Assembly (NCBI GenBank): GCA_031553615.1
Contig: JAVBLJ010000020.1
Span: forward strand, 62,001 to 126,000
Reading direction: 5' to 3'
DNA: 64,000 bases
Origin: WQXF01 sp031553615
GTDB lineage: Bacteria; Bacillota; Clostridia; Christensenellales; Aristaeellaceae
Position numbers and translations under genes: made by a program. Below, piece by piece: positions 7,911 through 16,319 of the stretch. The notes beneath the pieces are model-generated. The model did not search any database. It saw only the letters and a list, made by a program, of their open reading frames with translations, and was not told where the DNA came from. The number at the start of each line of letters is the position of its first letter. Positions within the stretch are counted from its first letter, which is position 1.

Positions 7911-10900
7911 TTAGTCCGCAGACAATGCCTGGGTAAGACCGCCATAAACATTCTTGCCGTTGACCACGCGGTAGGGGCGCACGCGGTACTTCAGCGCGGT
8001 CGTCTTGGGCAGCATAATCCGATAGTGGTAGAACACCGGGGCAACCGCCGAAGCGCGCAGGGTGCCTACTACGCTAAACCTGGTGCTGGTGCCCGTAGTA
8101 TACGATATCTCGTAGCCGGTTGCTCCCGGCACCGTGGGCCAGTTGAGCTTCGTGTATGTTTCATAATCGCCTTCCATGCGGGTGAAGGTCAGGTCGCCCG
8201 CAGGAATCAGGCCCAGCGTGGGCAAGTATCCCTGTTCGGTGCTCAAGTTACCAGGCACGCTCACACCCGGCACGACATCGTAGTAAGCACGCACCTTATA
8301 AAAGTATTGGGTTCCCGTATTCAAGCCGGAATCCGTGAAACCGCAGCTTCCGTCTACGTTTTCTGCATCGGCCGCCTTCAACGTGCTTACCGAAACATAG
8401 GTTCCGGTTCGGCTGGTGGAGCGGTAGACGATATAGCCATTCGCGCCGGGCACTGGGGCCCAGTTGATGGTGCAGCCCTGATAATCGCAGTCCTTGGTGA
8501 TCTTTTCGAGGATCGGAGCACTGAGCACCGTTTTGACCGACTTAACCGCGGACAGGCCGCCCGCTTCCCCGCCCATTATAAAGGCACGGACGCGATAGTA
8601 GTAGGTCGTATCGGCGCGCAAGGGGCTGAAGGACACGTCCTCCACATACTCATCCTCCGGATCAACGTGATCCGTGTACGTCTGGTAAGGGTTGCTCCCG
8701 AATTCTTCGGGATCCCCTTCCGAAGCGTCTTCAACCTCCACAGTCTCCCAGGGGCCGTTCGAAGAGGTTGCGCGCTCAATGCGGTAGTGGGTCGCGTACG
8801 GCTGCCGGTTCCAGCGGATCGTCACGGAATCCGCGAAGCTGTTGACAACCTCGATCACTATTTTACTCCAAGCAGGTTTGACGGTTTTGATGGAACTCCA
8901 CGGACCATAGTTCGTCTCGCCATTCTCTTCGATGACGGGGCGTACACGGTAGGAGTAGGTAGCAGTCTGGAGCGCCAGGTCGTTGCACGTCAACTCCGAA
9001 CCCTCGTACACCAAACGGCTGCCGGCGACAACCTGGAATTGGCTGTAATGCTCGGTATCGAGAGCGTTCAACTTCGAAGTCCACGCCAGCGTGGTGCCGC
9101 GGTAGCCAAAGGGGGCTGCGCTAAGCGCTACCTTGTAGTACCACACAGGCTTGCGGGATTTGGCGGCACTGGCGCTCTTGGAGTCGCTAATGCAACCATC
9201 CAGGATCGGATACACCTTGTAGTAATAGGTCTTCGTGTAATCGAGCAATTCTCCCGTTTCCCTATACCTGTGCGTGTACGTGTACGTGGTTTCATTAAGC
9301 GGAGTTTCCACGAGCACCGCATTCGGGTTGTCTATCGATAGATATTTGGATGAAGTCGCCCATACAACCAAATACTTTTCTACTCCGAATATCTTGTTCC
9401 AGTGCAGTACGTTCGACAATCCTCCACCAGGCAGCGGGCTGATCGTCTTACGCGTCGTCGGATCGACGTTGATGGTCACCTTAATCGCTTCATACTTCGC
9501 GATCGCGCTCACCGATTTGGCATGAGCGCTCAGCGGTGTGCCCTTTGTAGATAGACCTGCAGCGACGGGTACCACCCAATAATAGTACTTCTTGTTTTGC
9601 ACGATATCCGTGTCATCCCTCCAGCCCGAGGGATTCCAAGCCCAACTCGGTTCGTGGGGACTAGTCCCCTTGGGGAAGGCGCTGGTGGTGCTACGATAGA
9701 TATCGTATGCTTGACCATCCACGCCACTCCAGGTCAATAGAATCTCAGCGGGGCTGGTGCGCAGAACCTTGGGCGAAAGCTTCGGCCACGCCGGCTTCGC
9801 GGAGGCAGTATTCGAGAGGACGCGCTTCTCCGGGACCATTCCATCAAGGCCCGGCACAACACGATAGTAATACTTAATCGCGCTGCTCAGCCCGGTATCC
9901 TCCCATACGTAGGTCACCACGGATACGCCGGTCTTCGGGTTTACCGTTACAATCTCCTCGAGGCCGCCCACCTCCACAGTGTCGATCAGATCGGCATCGG
10001 AGGCGACATCGATCTTGCTGGCCAGCGAGGACTTCTGCACCCGGTAGACATTGTAGTAATCCGCGCCCGGGCTGTCCGTCCAAGCCAAGCGGATGCTGTC
10101 GTCACTGATCGGCGCGATCTTGAGCGTTGGCCTTTTCCAATCGGGCTTGCCGCTAACCGGCGAGGATGTGATTTTGCGGTTTTCCGTGCCAGCGAGCGCT
10201 TTGTTCACCAAAACCGCAGCTTCGACGTAGTACGAATACGTAGTGCCGGGCACCAAGTCTTCGTCCTGGTATTCGAACGTGGTGTCGGAAAAGCCGGTTC
10301 CTATTTTCGTGTAGAACCCGGTACCTTCCTTGCGGTAGATGTCGTAGCCATCCGTCACGTCCTGCACGCCGTTCCAGGCAAGCAGAATCGTGTTGCAATC
10401 TACCACCTTCAGGGAAAGCGCAAGCTTCGGGAAGTCCATGGTCTTTGCGGAAACGGTCGCGCTCGGCGGGTTTTTATCAATGTTTGCGCCCGTTGTGGGG
10501 GAAAGCTTTTCGTTGAGCGCCACTACACGGTAGCTGTACGTTACGCCAACCAAGGGGGTGTTATCCGTGTAAGAAAGGCCGTCCGCCCCCAAAACGCCAC
10601 CCGTGAGCACTTTATAATCTTTGTAAGGATCTTTGCGCTCCACGCGGTAGCCTTCAGCGTAGGGCATCGCGGTCCAGTCGAGCTGGATTGCCGTGTAATT
10701 TTCCGAGGTAGCGGTCAGCTTCATCTTATTGGTGCGCCAGCCCAACTCGTGCGTCACCGTGGCGGGTAGGGTGTAGTATACGCCACCCACCGTTTCCGCA
10801 TCCCCATCCTTAGCATCGTCATAAATGCCGCGCAGGGTAAAGGTGTACTTGACGCTGGGGTCCATATTGTCAATTTTGAAACCGTCTTCGTAATCGTCCT

Positions 10901-12128
10901 CGTCGGTGTAGAATGTGTACACATCGACTTCATCTTTGCCGGTACCGGGCGAAACCGTCAACTCATAGCCGTGAATCTCGTCGAGGCGCGTCCACGCCAA
11001 CTCCACGGAATGAACCATCACCGTCGGCTTGCCCGGAAGCGAGTGAATGCTTACCTCGCCCTTGGTCAGCGTCGGCTCTTGCATCTTTCCAAAATGCGCG
11101 GTTACCTGGAAAGACTGCGGGTCCGCATCACCCAACGCATTTCGAAGGGTGGAAAGCATGGCTTTTTTGCTATCCAAAAGCGTAACCGGCGCACTGTTTT
11201 TGGTGACAGCCCAATTCAAGAAGCGGTATCCGTCGTTCGCCACGGCGACCAGGGGGAACTTCGGCGGATACGCAATGCGATAGTCGCCCAATACTTCGCC
11301 GACTACCCATTCCGTCAAGAAGGCGGCTTCATCGATGTACTTATTGAATCCCTCTTCTTCGGTATATATAACACCGCCCACTGCGTTGTTTTTCTGCAAC
11401 CGCATGGTCACGATGTTCACCGTGCCGGTATCGTAGGGCAGCAGGGCCATAGGCGACATCATCATTGCGGGGGCCGAGGCGGTCACGCGCAGCGTGGCAT
11501 CAACCTGATTCTCCCCCGCTTTGGCCAGGGCCAGTATATACTGCTTATCCGCCTCTAATGCAGAAGTCAGGGTGTCGCCGGGCTCGCTCTTGGCGATTGC
11601 CGCCGCATCCTGCGCTTCGAACGCAAAGAGGTACTGGCGCACGTCGACATCGCCCAGCACGGCGATCTCCACAGCGGCCGATTCCACCGCGTTCAGGCGG
11701 TAGAATTGGTAGCCCGCGCCCAAAGAGATCGACGTATCGCCAAACTCCAGGGGGCGCAACGCGTTTTCAAAACCCGCGGGGAGCAGATCGCCCTCCAGCG
11801 CAGGGATCGCCATGTCGGTCGGTGCTTCCAAAAGCTCTTCGGCAGGCGCTTCCGTAGGTTCCTCCGTAGGTGCCTCAGAAGGCTCTTCGGAGGGCGCTTC
11901 AGAAGGCTCGTTTGAGGGTGCCTCCGTCGGTTGCTCTCCCGAATCCCCTGCGGGAGGGTCAACAGGTGCGTCGGTCGTCACAGGCTCAGTCGTGGCAGGC
12001 GCACCACCCGTAGCATCCACGGGTTCAGTCTGCCCGGCAGGAACGCCACCATCCGCAAGGACGAACGTCTCCGCCATGGGAATGAGGCATAGCAAACATG
12101 CCATGCACAACGCCAACAAACGTTTCAT
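7911..12128 (-). CDS. Large secreted protein with about ten fibronectin type III domains
   Basis: A 1405-residue protein. It starts with a signal peptide (MKRLLALCMACLLCLIPMAE), followed by a Pro/Thr/Glu-rich linker of PTEAPSEEPSEAP-type repeats and a folded region. From about residue 360 onward come roughly ten FN3-like modules, each with a WxxxxxAxGYxVYR first half and a TYYYRVRA second half. No catalytic domain, LPXTG signal or C-terminal membrane anchor is visible. Extracellular binding or adhesion, or scaffolding, is the likely role, but the ligand is unknown. The ATG at 12126-12128 is chosen over an upstream GTG because it places the basic signal-peptide start first. Confidence 0.85.
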   Translation of the reverse strand: MKRLLALCMACLLCLIPMAETFVLADGGVPAGQTEPVDATGGAPATTEPVTTDAPVDPPAGDSGEQPTEAPSNEPSEAPSEEPSEAPTEEPTEAPAEELLEAPTDMAIPALEGDLLPAGFENALRPLEFGDTSISLGAGYQFYRLNAVESAAVEIAVLGDVDVRQYLFAFEAQDAAAIAKSEPGDTLTSALEADKQYILALAKAGENQVDATLRVTASAPAMMMSPMALLPYDTGTVNIVTMRLQKNNAVGGVIYTEEEGFNKYIDEAAFLTEWVVGEVLGDYRIAYPPKFPLVAVANDGYRFLNWAVTKNSAPVTLLDSKKAMLSTLRNALGDADPQSFQVTAHFGKMQEPTLTKGEVSIHSLPGKPTVMVHSVELAWTRLDEIHGYELTVSPGTGKDEVDVYTFYTDEDDYEDGFKIDNMDPSVKYTFTLRGIYDDAKDGDAETVGGVYYTLPATVTHELGWRTNKMKLTATSENYTAIQLDWTAMPYAEGYRVERKDPYKDYKVLTGGVLGADGLSYTDNTPLVGVTYSYRVVALNEKLSPTTGANIDKNPPSATVSAKTMDFPKLALSLKVVDCNTILLAWNGVQDVTDGYDIYRKEGTGFYTKIGTGFSDTTFEYQDEDLVPGTTYSYYVEAAVLVNKALAGTENRKITSSPVSGKPDWKRPTLKIAPISDDSIRLAWTDSPGADYYNVYRVQKSSLASKIDVASDADLIDTVEVGGLEEIVTVNPKTGVSVVTYVWEDTGLSSAIKYYYRVVPGLDGMVPEKRVLSNTASAKPAWPKLSPKVLRTSPAEILLTWSGVDGQAYDIYRSTTSAFPKGTSPHEPSWAWNPSGWRDDTDIVQNKKYYYWVVPVAAGLSTKGTPLSAHAKSVSAIAKYEAIKVTINVDPTTRKTISPLPGGGLSNVLHWNKIFGVEKYLVVWATSSKYLSIDNPNAVLVETPLNETTYTYTHRYRETGELLDYTKTYYYKVYPILDGCISDSKSASAAKSRKPVWYYKVALSAAPFGYRGTTLAWTSKLNALDTEHYSQFQVVAGSRLVYEGSELTCNDLALQTATYSYRVRPVIEENGETNYGPWSSIKTVKPAWSKIVIEVVNSFADSVTIRWNRQPYATHYRIERATSSNGPWETVEVEDASEGDPEEFGSNPYQTYTDHVDPEDEYVEDVSFSPLRADTTYYYRVRAFIMGGEAGGLSAVKSVKTVLSAPILEKITKDCDYQGCTINWAPVPGANGYIVYRSTSRTGTYVSVSTLKAADAENVDGSCGFTDSGLNTGTQYFYKVRAYYDVVPGVSVPGNLSTEQGYLPTLGLIPAGDLTFTRMEGDYETYTKLNWPTVPGATGYEISYTTGTSTRFSVVGTLRASAVAPVFYHYRIMLPKTTALKYRVRPYRVVNGKNVYGGLTQALSAD

Positions 12129-12184
12129 TTCTTCGCGCACCTCGTTTCACAGTCTATGGTAGTTTTTCCTATTGTGTCCAGCCA

Positions 12185-12213
12185 AGTGTAGCACATTCAT
12201 AATTCTTTGTAAA
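12185..12213 (-). promoter_or_regulatory. Promoter of the FN3 protein gene
   Basis: Minus strand -35 TTTACA (12208-12213), 17-bp spacer, extended -10 TGC-TACACT (12185-12190). Confidence 0.7.
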
Positions 12214-12310
12214 CACTCGCGTAACATTTGCTGAATACAAAGGACGTGCTTCTTTTATTTAACGGAGAAGAGTTGGGTTTTCTTCCTCCATTATGCGATA
12301 AAATGCAAAA

Positions 12311-12339
12311 AAGCCAAAATTTAGTGCGTTGCAGCGCAC
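12311..12339 (-). terminator. Weak terminator-like hairpin after the 12351-13475 gene
   Basis: Short GTGCG / CGCAC stem with a 6-nt loop, then on the minus strand an interrupted T-rich run (ATTTTGGCTTTTTT). Confidence 0.4.
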
Positions 12340-12350
12340 ACAGATTTCCC

Positions 12351-13475
12351 CTACCGCAACCGGAACGCATACTGGCGGTAAACGCGATACAGCTTGCCGC
12401 CGGATTTCTCCATGCTCACGATGGACTGCATGTTGTGCTCGTCGATGGTGGAGCCCTCGATCACGCGGATACCTGCCCTCCGCGCATTGAGGAAGGTACG
12501 GTAAAACATGACGCCGTTGACTGCCTTGTTCTGGTATTCTGGCACCACGAACTGCATCACCGCACGCAACCGGTCAATCTTTTTACGCTGGGTCAGCAGT
12601 ATCCAAAGCCCACGCGGGGTCAAGCGGCCCTTCATCTTCTTTAGAAGCTGATTGTAATCCGGTATGGCCAGCACAAATCCCACCGGGCGGTCGCCGGCAT
12701 AGGCGAGGAACGCATATTGCGAATCCAGGAAAAAGCGCATCCGCCGAAATTCGCGGTAGATATCGTCCGCAGTAGGCGGCAGCAACTCCCAATGGAGCGG
12801 GAAGGCTTCGGCCACGCAACGCGCCACATCGGCGGCCTGTGCGCGGACGTCGCCCGCGAAATCCAGTTGCTTGATTTCGAACCCAAAGCGGTTCTGCGCG
12901 CGCTCCAGCAACGCTTCGTAGCGACCCGCTTCAAATTCATCGATGGCGGCGCGGTACGCGTAGTGGTCACGATGCTTCGTGAAGCCGTATTGCTCAAACA
13001 ACTCCGGATAGAATGGGCTGTTGTACGAATTATACAGCACCGGCTCACCATCGAAACCCTGCACCAATAGGCCCTTGTGGAAATCATCGAACGTGGGCGA
13101 ATTGGGGCCCACCATGACGTCCATGCCCTCGCTGCGCAGGAAGTTCGCCGCCGCGTCGAGTATCGCTTTGGCGTACTCGGGCGAGTTGTAGCTTTCGAAG
13201 AGCGAAAGGTAGCCTTCCTTCACCTTGGTGCGCTCGATCAGCTTGTAATCGATGCCCACCAGCACGCGCGCGACCGGCCGATCGCCATCATACGCCATGA
13301 AAAGCTTGTGCACACCGTTGGCAAACAGGCCGTTGCCCTTGCCGCGAAGCATGCGCTGCTGCTCCCATACCAGCGGTGGCACCCAAAAAGGATCTCCTTG
13401 GTAAATTGCGAACGGCAATTGTACGAAGGCGCGAATCTCGCTGTGGGTCGGTTTGAGTTCCACCACTTTTACCAT
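12351..13475 (-). CDS. GNAT-fold acyltransferase-like protein
   Basis: A 374-residue soluble protein. The N-terminal part contains the IYQGDPFWVPPL stretch typical of YghO-like N-acyltransferase relatives. The C-terminal half (about residues 180-370) looks like an acetyltransferase fold, with LAYAGDRPVGFVLAIPDYN and a closing GGKLYRVYRQYAF. Such proteins probably transfer an acyl group from a CoA or carrier-protein thioester; the acceptor is unknown. GGGGGG precedes the ATG at 13473-13475, whereas the longer frame to 13556 has no ribosome site. It stands alone, divergent from the ytrA-type operon. Confidence 0.75.
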   Translation of the reverse strand: MVKVVELKPTHSEIRAFVQLPFAIYQGDPFWVPPLVWEQQRMLRGKGNGLFANGVHKLFMAYDGDRPVARVLVGIDYKLIERTKVKEGYLSLFESYNSPEYAKAILDAAANFLRSEGMDVMVGPNSPTFDDFHKGLLVQGFDGEPVLYNSYNSPFYPELFEQYGFTKHRDHYAYRAAIDEFEAGRYEALLERAQNRFGFEIKQLDFAGDVRAQAADVARCVAEAFPLHWELLPPTADDIYREFRRMRFFLDSQYAFLAYAGDRPVGFVLAIPDYNQLLKKMKGRLTPRGLWILLTQRKKIDRLRAVMQFVVPEYQNKAVNGVMFYRTFLNARRAGIRVIEGSTIDEHNMQSIVSMEKSGGKLYRVYRQYAFRLR

Positions 13476-13645
13476 GTGATTATCCCCCCGCGAAAACATC
13501 CCTCGCGCGCATAAATGCACGAGGTTTTCTGCATTATACCATTTCACCCCTGCCATTTCAACAATTCATGGCCGTTACATGGCGCAAGCAAGCGCGACGC
13601 GGCAGCAACTCCTGCACATCGTATCCTACTTTTGTATCGAAACGC

Positions 13646-13674
13646 TTGACAACCAGCCCAAATTGTATTATTGT
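13646..13674 (+). promoter_or_regulatory. Promoter of the GntR/ABC operon
   Basis: -35 TTGACA (13646-13651), 17-bp spacer, -10 TATTGT (13669-13674). Confidence 0.8.
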
Positions 13675-13692
13675 ATTATTGTCATAATACAA
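13671..13692 (+). promoter_or_regulatory. Probable operator of the YtrA-type GntR regulator
   Basis: TTGTATTAT and ATAATACAA are perfect 9-bp complements around a 4-bp centre, overlapping the -10 box and start site. A half copy (TTGTATTATTG) lies immediately upstream. Placement and symmetry fit autorepression by the first gene of the operon. Confidence 0.75.
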
Positions 13693-13712
13693 TCGGAGGG
13701 AGGACAGCCGCC

Positions 13713-14210
13713 ATGCCGTGGGAGCTAAAAGACGACCGTCCCATCCATCTTCAGCTGCTGGAAGCGCTGGAGCTGCGCATCCTCACCGGGATCTACGCAG
13801 TCGGCCAGCGCCTGCCTTCGGTGCGTGACCTCGCCCAAGAAGCGTCGGTTAACGCCAACACGATGCAGCGCGCGCTCACCACGCTGGAGCAATCCGGCTT
13901 GGTCTACGCGCAGCGCACCGCCGGGCGCTTCATTACCGAGGATACGGAGAAAATCACCGCCGTTCGTTCCGCCTTTGCCCAGCAGCTTGCGCGCACCTAC
14001 CTACAGGGCATGCTGCAGCTCGGTTACGGCTCCGAGGAAGCGCGGGCGTTCCTCTCCGGAATCGCGCTTCCCGCCACGGAAGATGCCGCAACGAAGGACG
14101 CGACAACAATAAATGAAGCGACAACAATAAATGAAGCGACAGCAGTGAATGAAGCGACAGCGACGGAAAGAGCAGCAGAAAAAGCCACAACGGAAGAAAA
14201 CAACGTCTGA
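13713..14210 (+). CDS. ytrA: GntR-family regulator, YtrA subfamily
   Basis: A 165-residue protein whose first 70 residues are a GntR winged helix (IHLQLLEALELRILTGIY, then LPSVRDLAQEASVNANTMQRAL). The short YtrA-type C-terminal part lacks an effector domain. Such repressors sit at the head of ABC-transporter operons and respond to cell-wall antibiotics in relatives. GGAGGGAGG precedes the ATG at 13713. The last 30 residues are unusual: three near-identical six-residue units (ATTINE, ATTINE, ATAVNE) from an 18-bp tandem repeat, followed by a polar tail. An ABC ATPase gene starts 13 bp downstream. Confidence 0.85.
   Translation: MPWELKDDRPIHLQLLEALELRILTGIYAVGQRLPSVRDLAQEASVNANTMQRALTTLEQSGLVYAQRTAGRFITEDTEKITAVRSAFAQQLARTYLQGMLQLGYGSEEARAFLSGIALPATEDAATKDATTINEATTINEATAVNEATATERAAEKATTEENNV
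14099..14158 (+). repeat. 18-bp tandem repeat inside the ytrA 3' end
   Basis: About three copies of GCGACAACAATAAATGAA with small changes in the last unit, in frame and encoding ATTINE-type repeats. Copy-number change would alter only the disordered tail. Confidence 0.85.
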
Positions 14211-14223
14211 GGAGGAATCGCCT

Positions 14224-14922
14224 ATGCCCCCAATTCTCGAATGCAAGGGGCTGGTGAAACGGTTTGGCAAAAAAACCGCACTGGCCGGCATCGACCTAGC
14301 CCTGGAGCCCGGACGCATCGTGGGCCTGCTGGGCCCAAACGGAAGCGGAAAGAGCACCCTAATCAAGCTGGCCAATGGTCTGCTCACCCCCAGCGAAGGG
14401 GAAATCCGCATCGGCGGCTTTCAGCCCGGGGTGGAGAGCAAGCGCATCGTATCCTACCTGCCCGAGCGCACGTACCTGAGCGAATGGATGCGTGTTCGCG
14501 ACGTATTCGCGTTTTTTCAGGATTTTTATCCCGATTTCAAGCTGGATAAAGCGCAGGACATGCTCCAGCGCCTGAGCCTCTCCCCCGCCGACCGCATCAA
14601 GACGCTCTCAAAGGGCAACAAGGAGAAGGTGCAGCTCATCCTGGTCATGAGCCGCGAAGCGCAGCTTTATCTGCTCGATGAACCGATTGGCGGCGTTGAT
14701 CCTGCCGCCCGCGATTACATATTGAGCACCATCCTTTCCAATTACTCCGAATCCGCCACGGTGCTGATCTCCACCCACCTGATCGCCGACGTGGAGCGGG
14801 TGCTGGATGAAGTCGTGTTCATCCGCGATGGCCAAATCCTGCGCACCGCCCAGGTGGATGCGCTGCGCGAGCAAGAAGGCAAATCGGTGGATGCGCTATT
14901 CCGGGAGGTGTTCAAATGCTAG
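14224..14922 (+). CDS. ABC transporter ATP-binding protein, YtrB-like
   Basis: A 232-residue ABC ATPase: Walker A GPNGSGKST, signature LSKGNKEKVQL (a variant of LSGGQ), Walker B LYLLDEP, then a switch His in STHL. It couples ATP hydrolysis to the membrane partner encoded next, whose start overlaps its end (ATG inside the last codons). The AGGAGG site fixes the ATG at 14224, 13 bp after the regulator gene. Substrate unknown. In the ytr systems of relatives such pairs respond to lantibiotics or other wall-active agents, which would be an inference here. Confidence 0.9.
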   Translation: MPPILECKGLVKRFGKKTALAGIDLALEPGRIVGLLGPNGSGKSTLIKLANGLLTPSEGEIRIGGFQPGVESKRIVSYLPERTYLSEWMRVRDVFAFFQDFYPDFKLDKAQDMLQRLSLSPADRIKTLSKGNKEKVQLILVMSREAQLYLLDEPIGGVDPAARDYILSTILSNYSESATVLISTHLIADVERVLDEVVFIRDGQILRTAQVDALREQEGKSVDALFREVFKC

Positions 14923-15716
14923 TCAAGCTGCTCAAACACGAATTCAAGGCGACAGGGCGCATCTTTCTGCCCATGTTCGGTCTGCTCGCCATCTTCTCCG
15001 TCATCACGAAATACGTCACCGGGTTGCAAAAGTTCGATTCGCTGTTTTCCGGCCTGCTGGTGATCATCCCGGCCATCCTCTATGGCGGAATCATCGTGGG
15101 CATCGTGGTGATGAGCATCGTAATGCTCATTCAGCGTTTCACCAAAAACCTGCTGGGCGATGAGGGCTACCTCATGCACACCCTCCCCGCGACTGCGGGC
15201 AGCCACATCATCAGTAAGCTGATCGTCGGAAGTGTTTGGATCATTTTTAGCGCCATTTTGGTAAGCATCTCCGCGCTCTACATGGCTGTGGACATACAGA
15301 GTTGGGGTTCCCTCTGGAGTACCGTAAGCAATTTCTTCAACACTGCCGCCAGCACATTCCAACTGAAGGCTTCCACCTTCTTCTGGGGCGCCTCCGTGCT
15401 GAGCGTCGTATACGTCGTAGAAAAAACCCTAATGATCTACGCCGGCCTGGGCATCGGCCACACCTCCGCGAAGCAGAAAGTGGGCGCATCCGTAGCGATG
15501 ATCATTGGCTTGCACGTGGGCGAGCAGGTGTTCTTCACCTTGGTCATGGTGCTGGTAAGCAAGCTCACCAACGGCATCACCATTTTTGATGCGAAAACCG
15601 ATGGCGAAATGATGCGCTCCTTTTTCTGGTGGTACTTGGGCTCGACTACAGTGTTCGGCACGCTCTACGCCTTCCTGAGCAATCGCATGCTCAAGCATCA
15701 CCTGAACCTCGCCTAG
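14916..15716 (+). CDS. ABC transporter membrane protein
   Basis: A 266-residue integral membrane protein with about six hydrophobic spans (first near IFLPMFGLLAIFSV, last near STTVFGTLYAFL). It starts within the last codons of the ATPase gene, so the two are translationally coupled and form one transporter. Sequence resembles ABC-2-type permeases beside YtrA-like regulators. The transported compound cannot be told. A strong terminator follows. Confidence 0.85.
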   Translation: MLVKLLKHEFKATGRIFLPMFGLLAIFSVITKYVTGLQKFDSLFSGLLVIIPAILYGGIIVGIVVMSIVMLIQRFTKNLLGDEGYLMHTLPATAGSHIISKLIVGSVWIIFSAILVSISALYMAVDIQSWGSLWSTVSNFFNTAASTFQLKASTFFWGASVLSVVYVVEKTLMIYAGLGIGHTSAKQKVGASVAMIIGLHVGEQVFFTLVMVLVSKLTNGITIFDAKTDGEMMRSFFWWYLGSTTVFGTLYAFLSNRMLKHHLNLA

Positions 15717-15738
15717 CCGCTTCTGCATTCAATGCAAA

Positions 15739-15780
15739 CGGGGCCGCCGCGCTGATTGCCCAGCGCCGCGGCCCCGTTTT
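15739..15780. terminator. Terminator between the ABC operon and the convergent phosphodiesterase gene
   Basis: Long GC stem (CGGGGCCGC…GCGGCCCCG with an inner GCGC / GCGC pair) followed by TTTT on the plus strand. On the minus strand the downstream T tract is weaker. Confidence 0.85.
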
Positions 15781-15812
15781 GAATCGTCATCCTTATCTAC
15801 ACTGAATACCGC

Positions 15813-16319
15813 CTACAGCAAGCACTGCACCGGTTTGATCGTTCCATTCTCGATGATCAGCAGCGCGCACGAAGGACACGCCCCGCTGGCCGCGCCGGGA
15901 TTGAGCAGCAAAACACCCTGCTCATAGCCGCAATGCGGGCTGTGGGTGTGCCCAAAGAGCGCGATATCGACCTCAGCCTCCTGCGCGCGAAACACCAGCG
16001 AAAGCCAGTGCATCTTCACCCGCTGCAGATGCCCGTGCACCAGCAGCAGCTTCTTGCCGCCAAGGGTGATCACCCGCTCATCGGGCAAGGCGGAAAGAAA
16101 ATCGTTGTTGCCGCGCACCGCGTACACCGCCGTGGTGCTTCCCCGCCCCAAGCAGCGCTCGATAGCGGGCAGGTCGGTTGCGCAATCGCCCAGGAAGCAG
16201 AGCGCATCGAGCGTACCCTCGGCCTGGAGCCGCAACATCGCGCGCCGGATGCCTCCCTCGTCGTGGTGCGTGTCGCTCAGCACGCCGATGCGAATCCCCT
16301 TACCGCCCGCATCAGGCAT
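15813..16319 (-). CDS. Metallophosphoesterase, YfcE/YsnB family
   Basis: A 168-residue phosphodiesterase-like protein of the YfcE/MJ0936 family: SDTHHD, GDCATD, VRGNNDF, VHGHL, GHTHSP and a closing LNPGA. All metal ligands are present. The ATG at 16317-16319 overlaps the end of the rph-rdgB fusion gene by 8 bp, so coupling is likely. No clean ribosome site is seen. The same neighbour (ysnB) follows rph and rdgB in Bacillus subtilis. Its natural substrate is unknown. Confidence 0.85.
   Translation of the reverse strand: MPDAGGKGIRIGVLSDTHHDEGGIRRAMLRLQAEGTLDALCFLGDCATDLPAIERCLGRGSTTAVYAVRGNNDFLSALPDERVITLGGKKLLLVHGHLQRVKMHWLSLVFRAQEAEVDIALFGHTHSPHCGYEQGVLLLNPGAASGACPSCALLIIENGTIKPVQCLL

Noticed and set aside
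7902..9341. 479-codon plus-strand open frame opposite the FN3 gene
   Set aside because: Composition rich in His, Arg and Gly, no ribosome site, and the minus strand encodes the recognisable FN3 modules.
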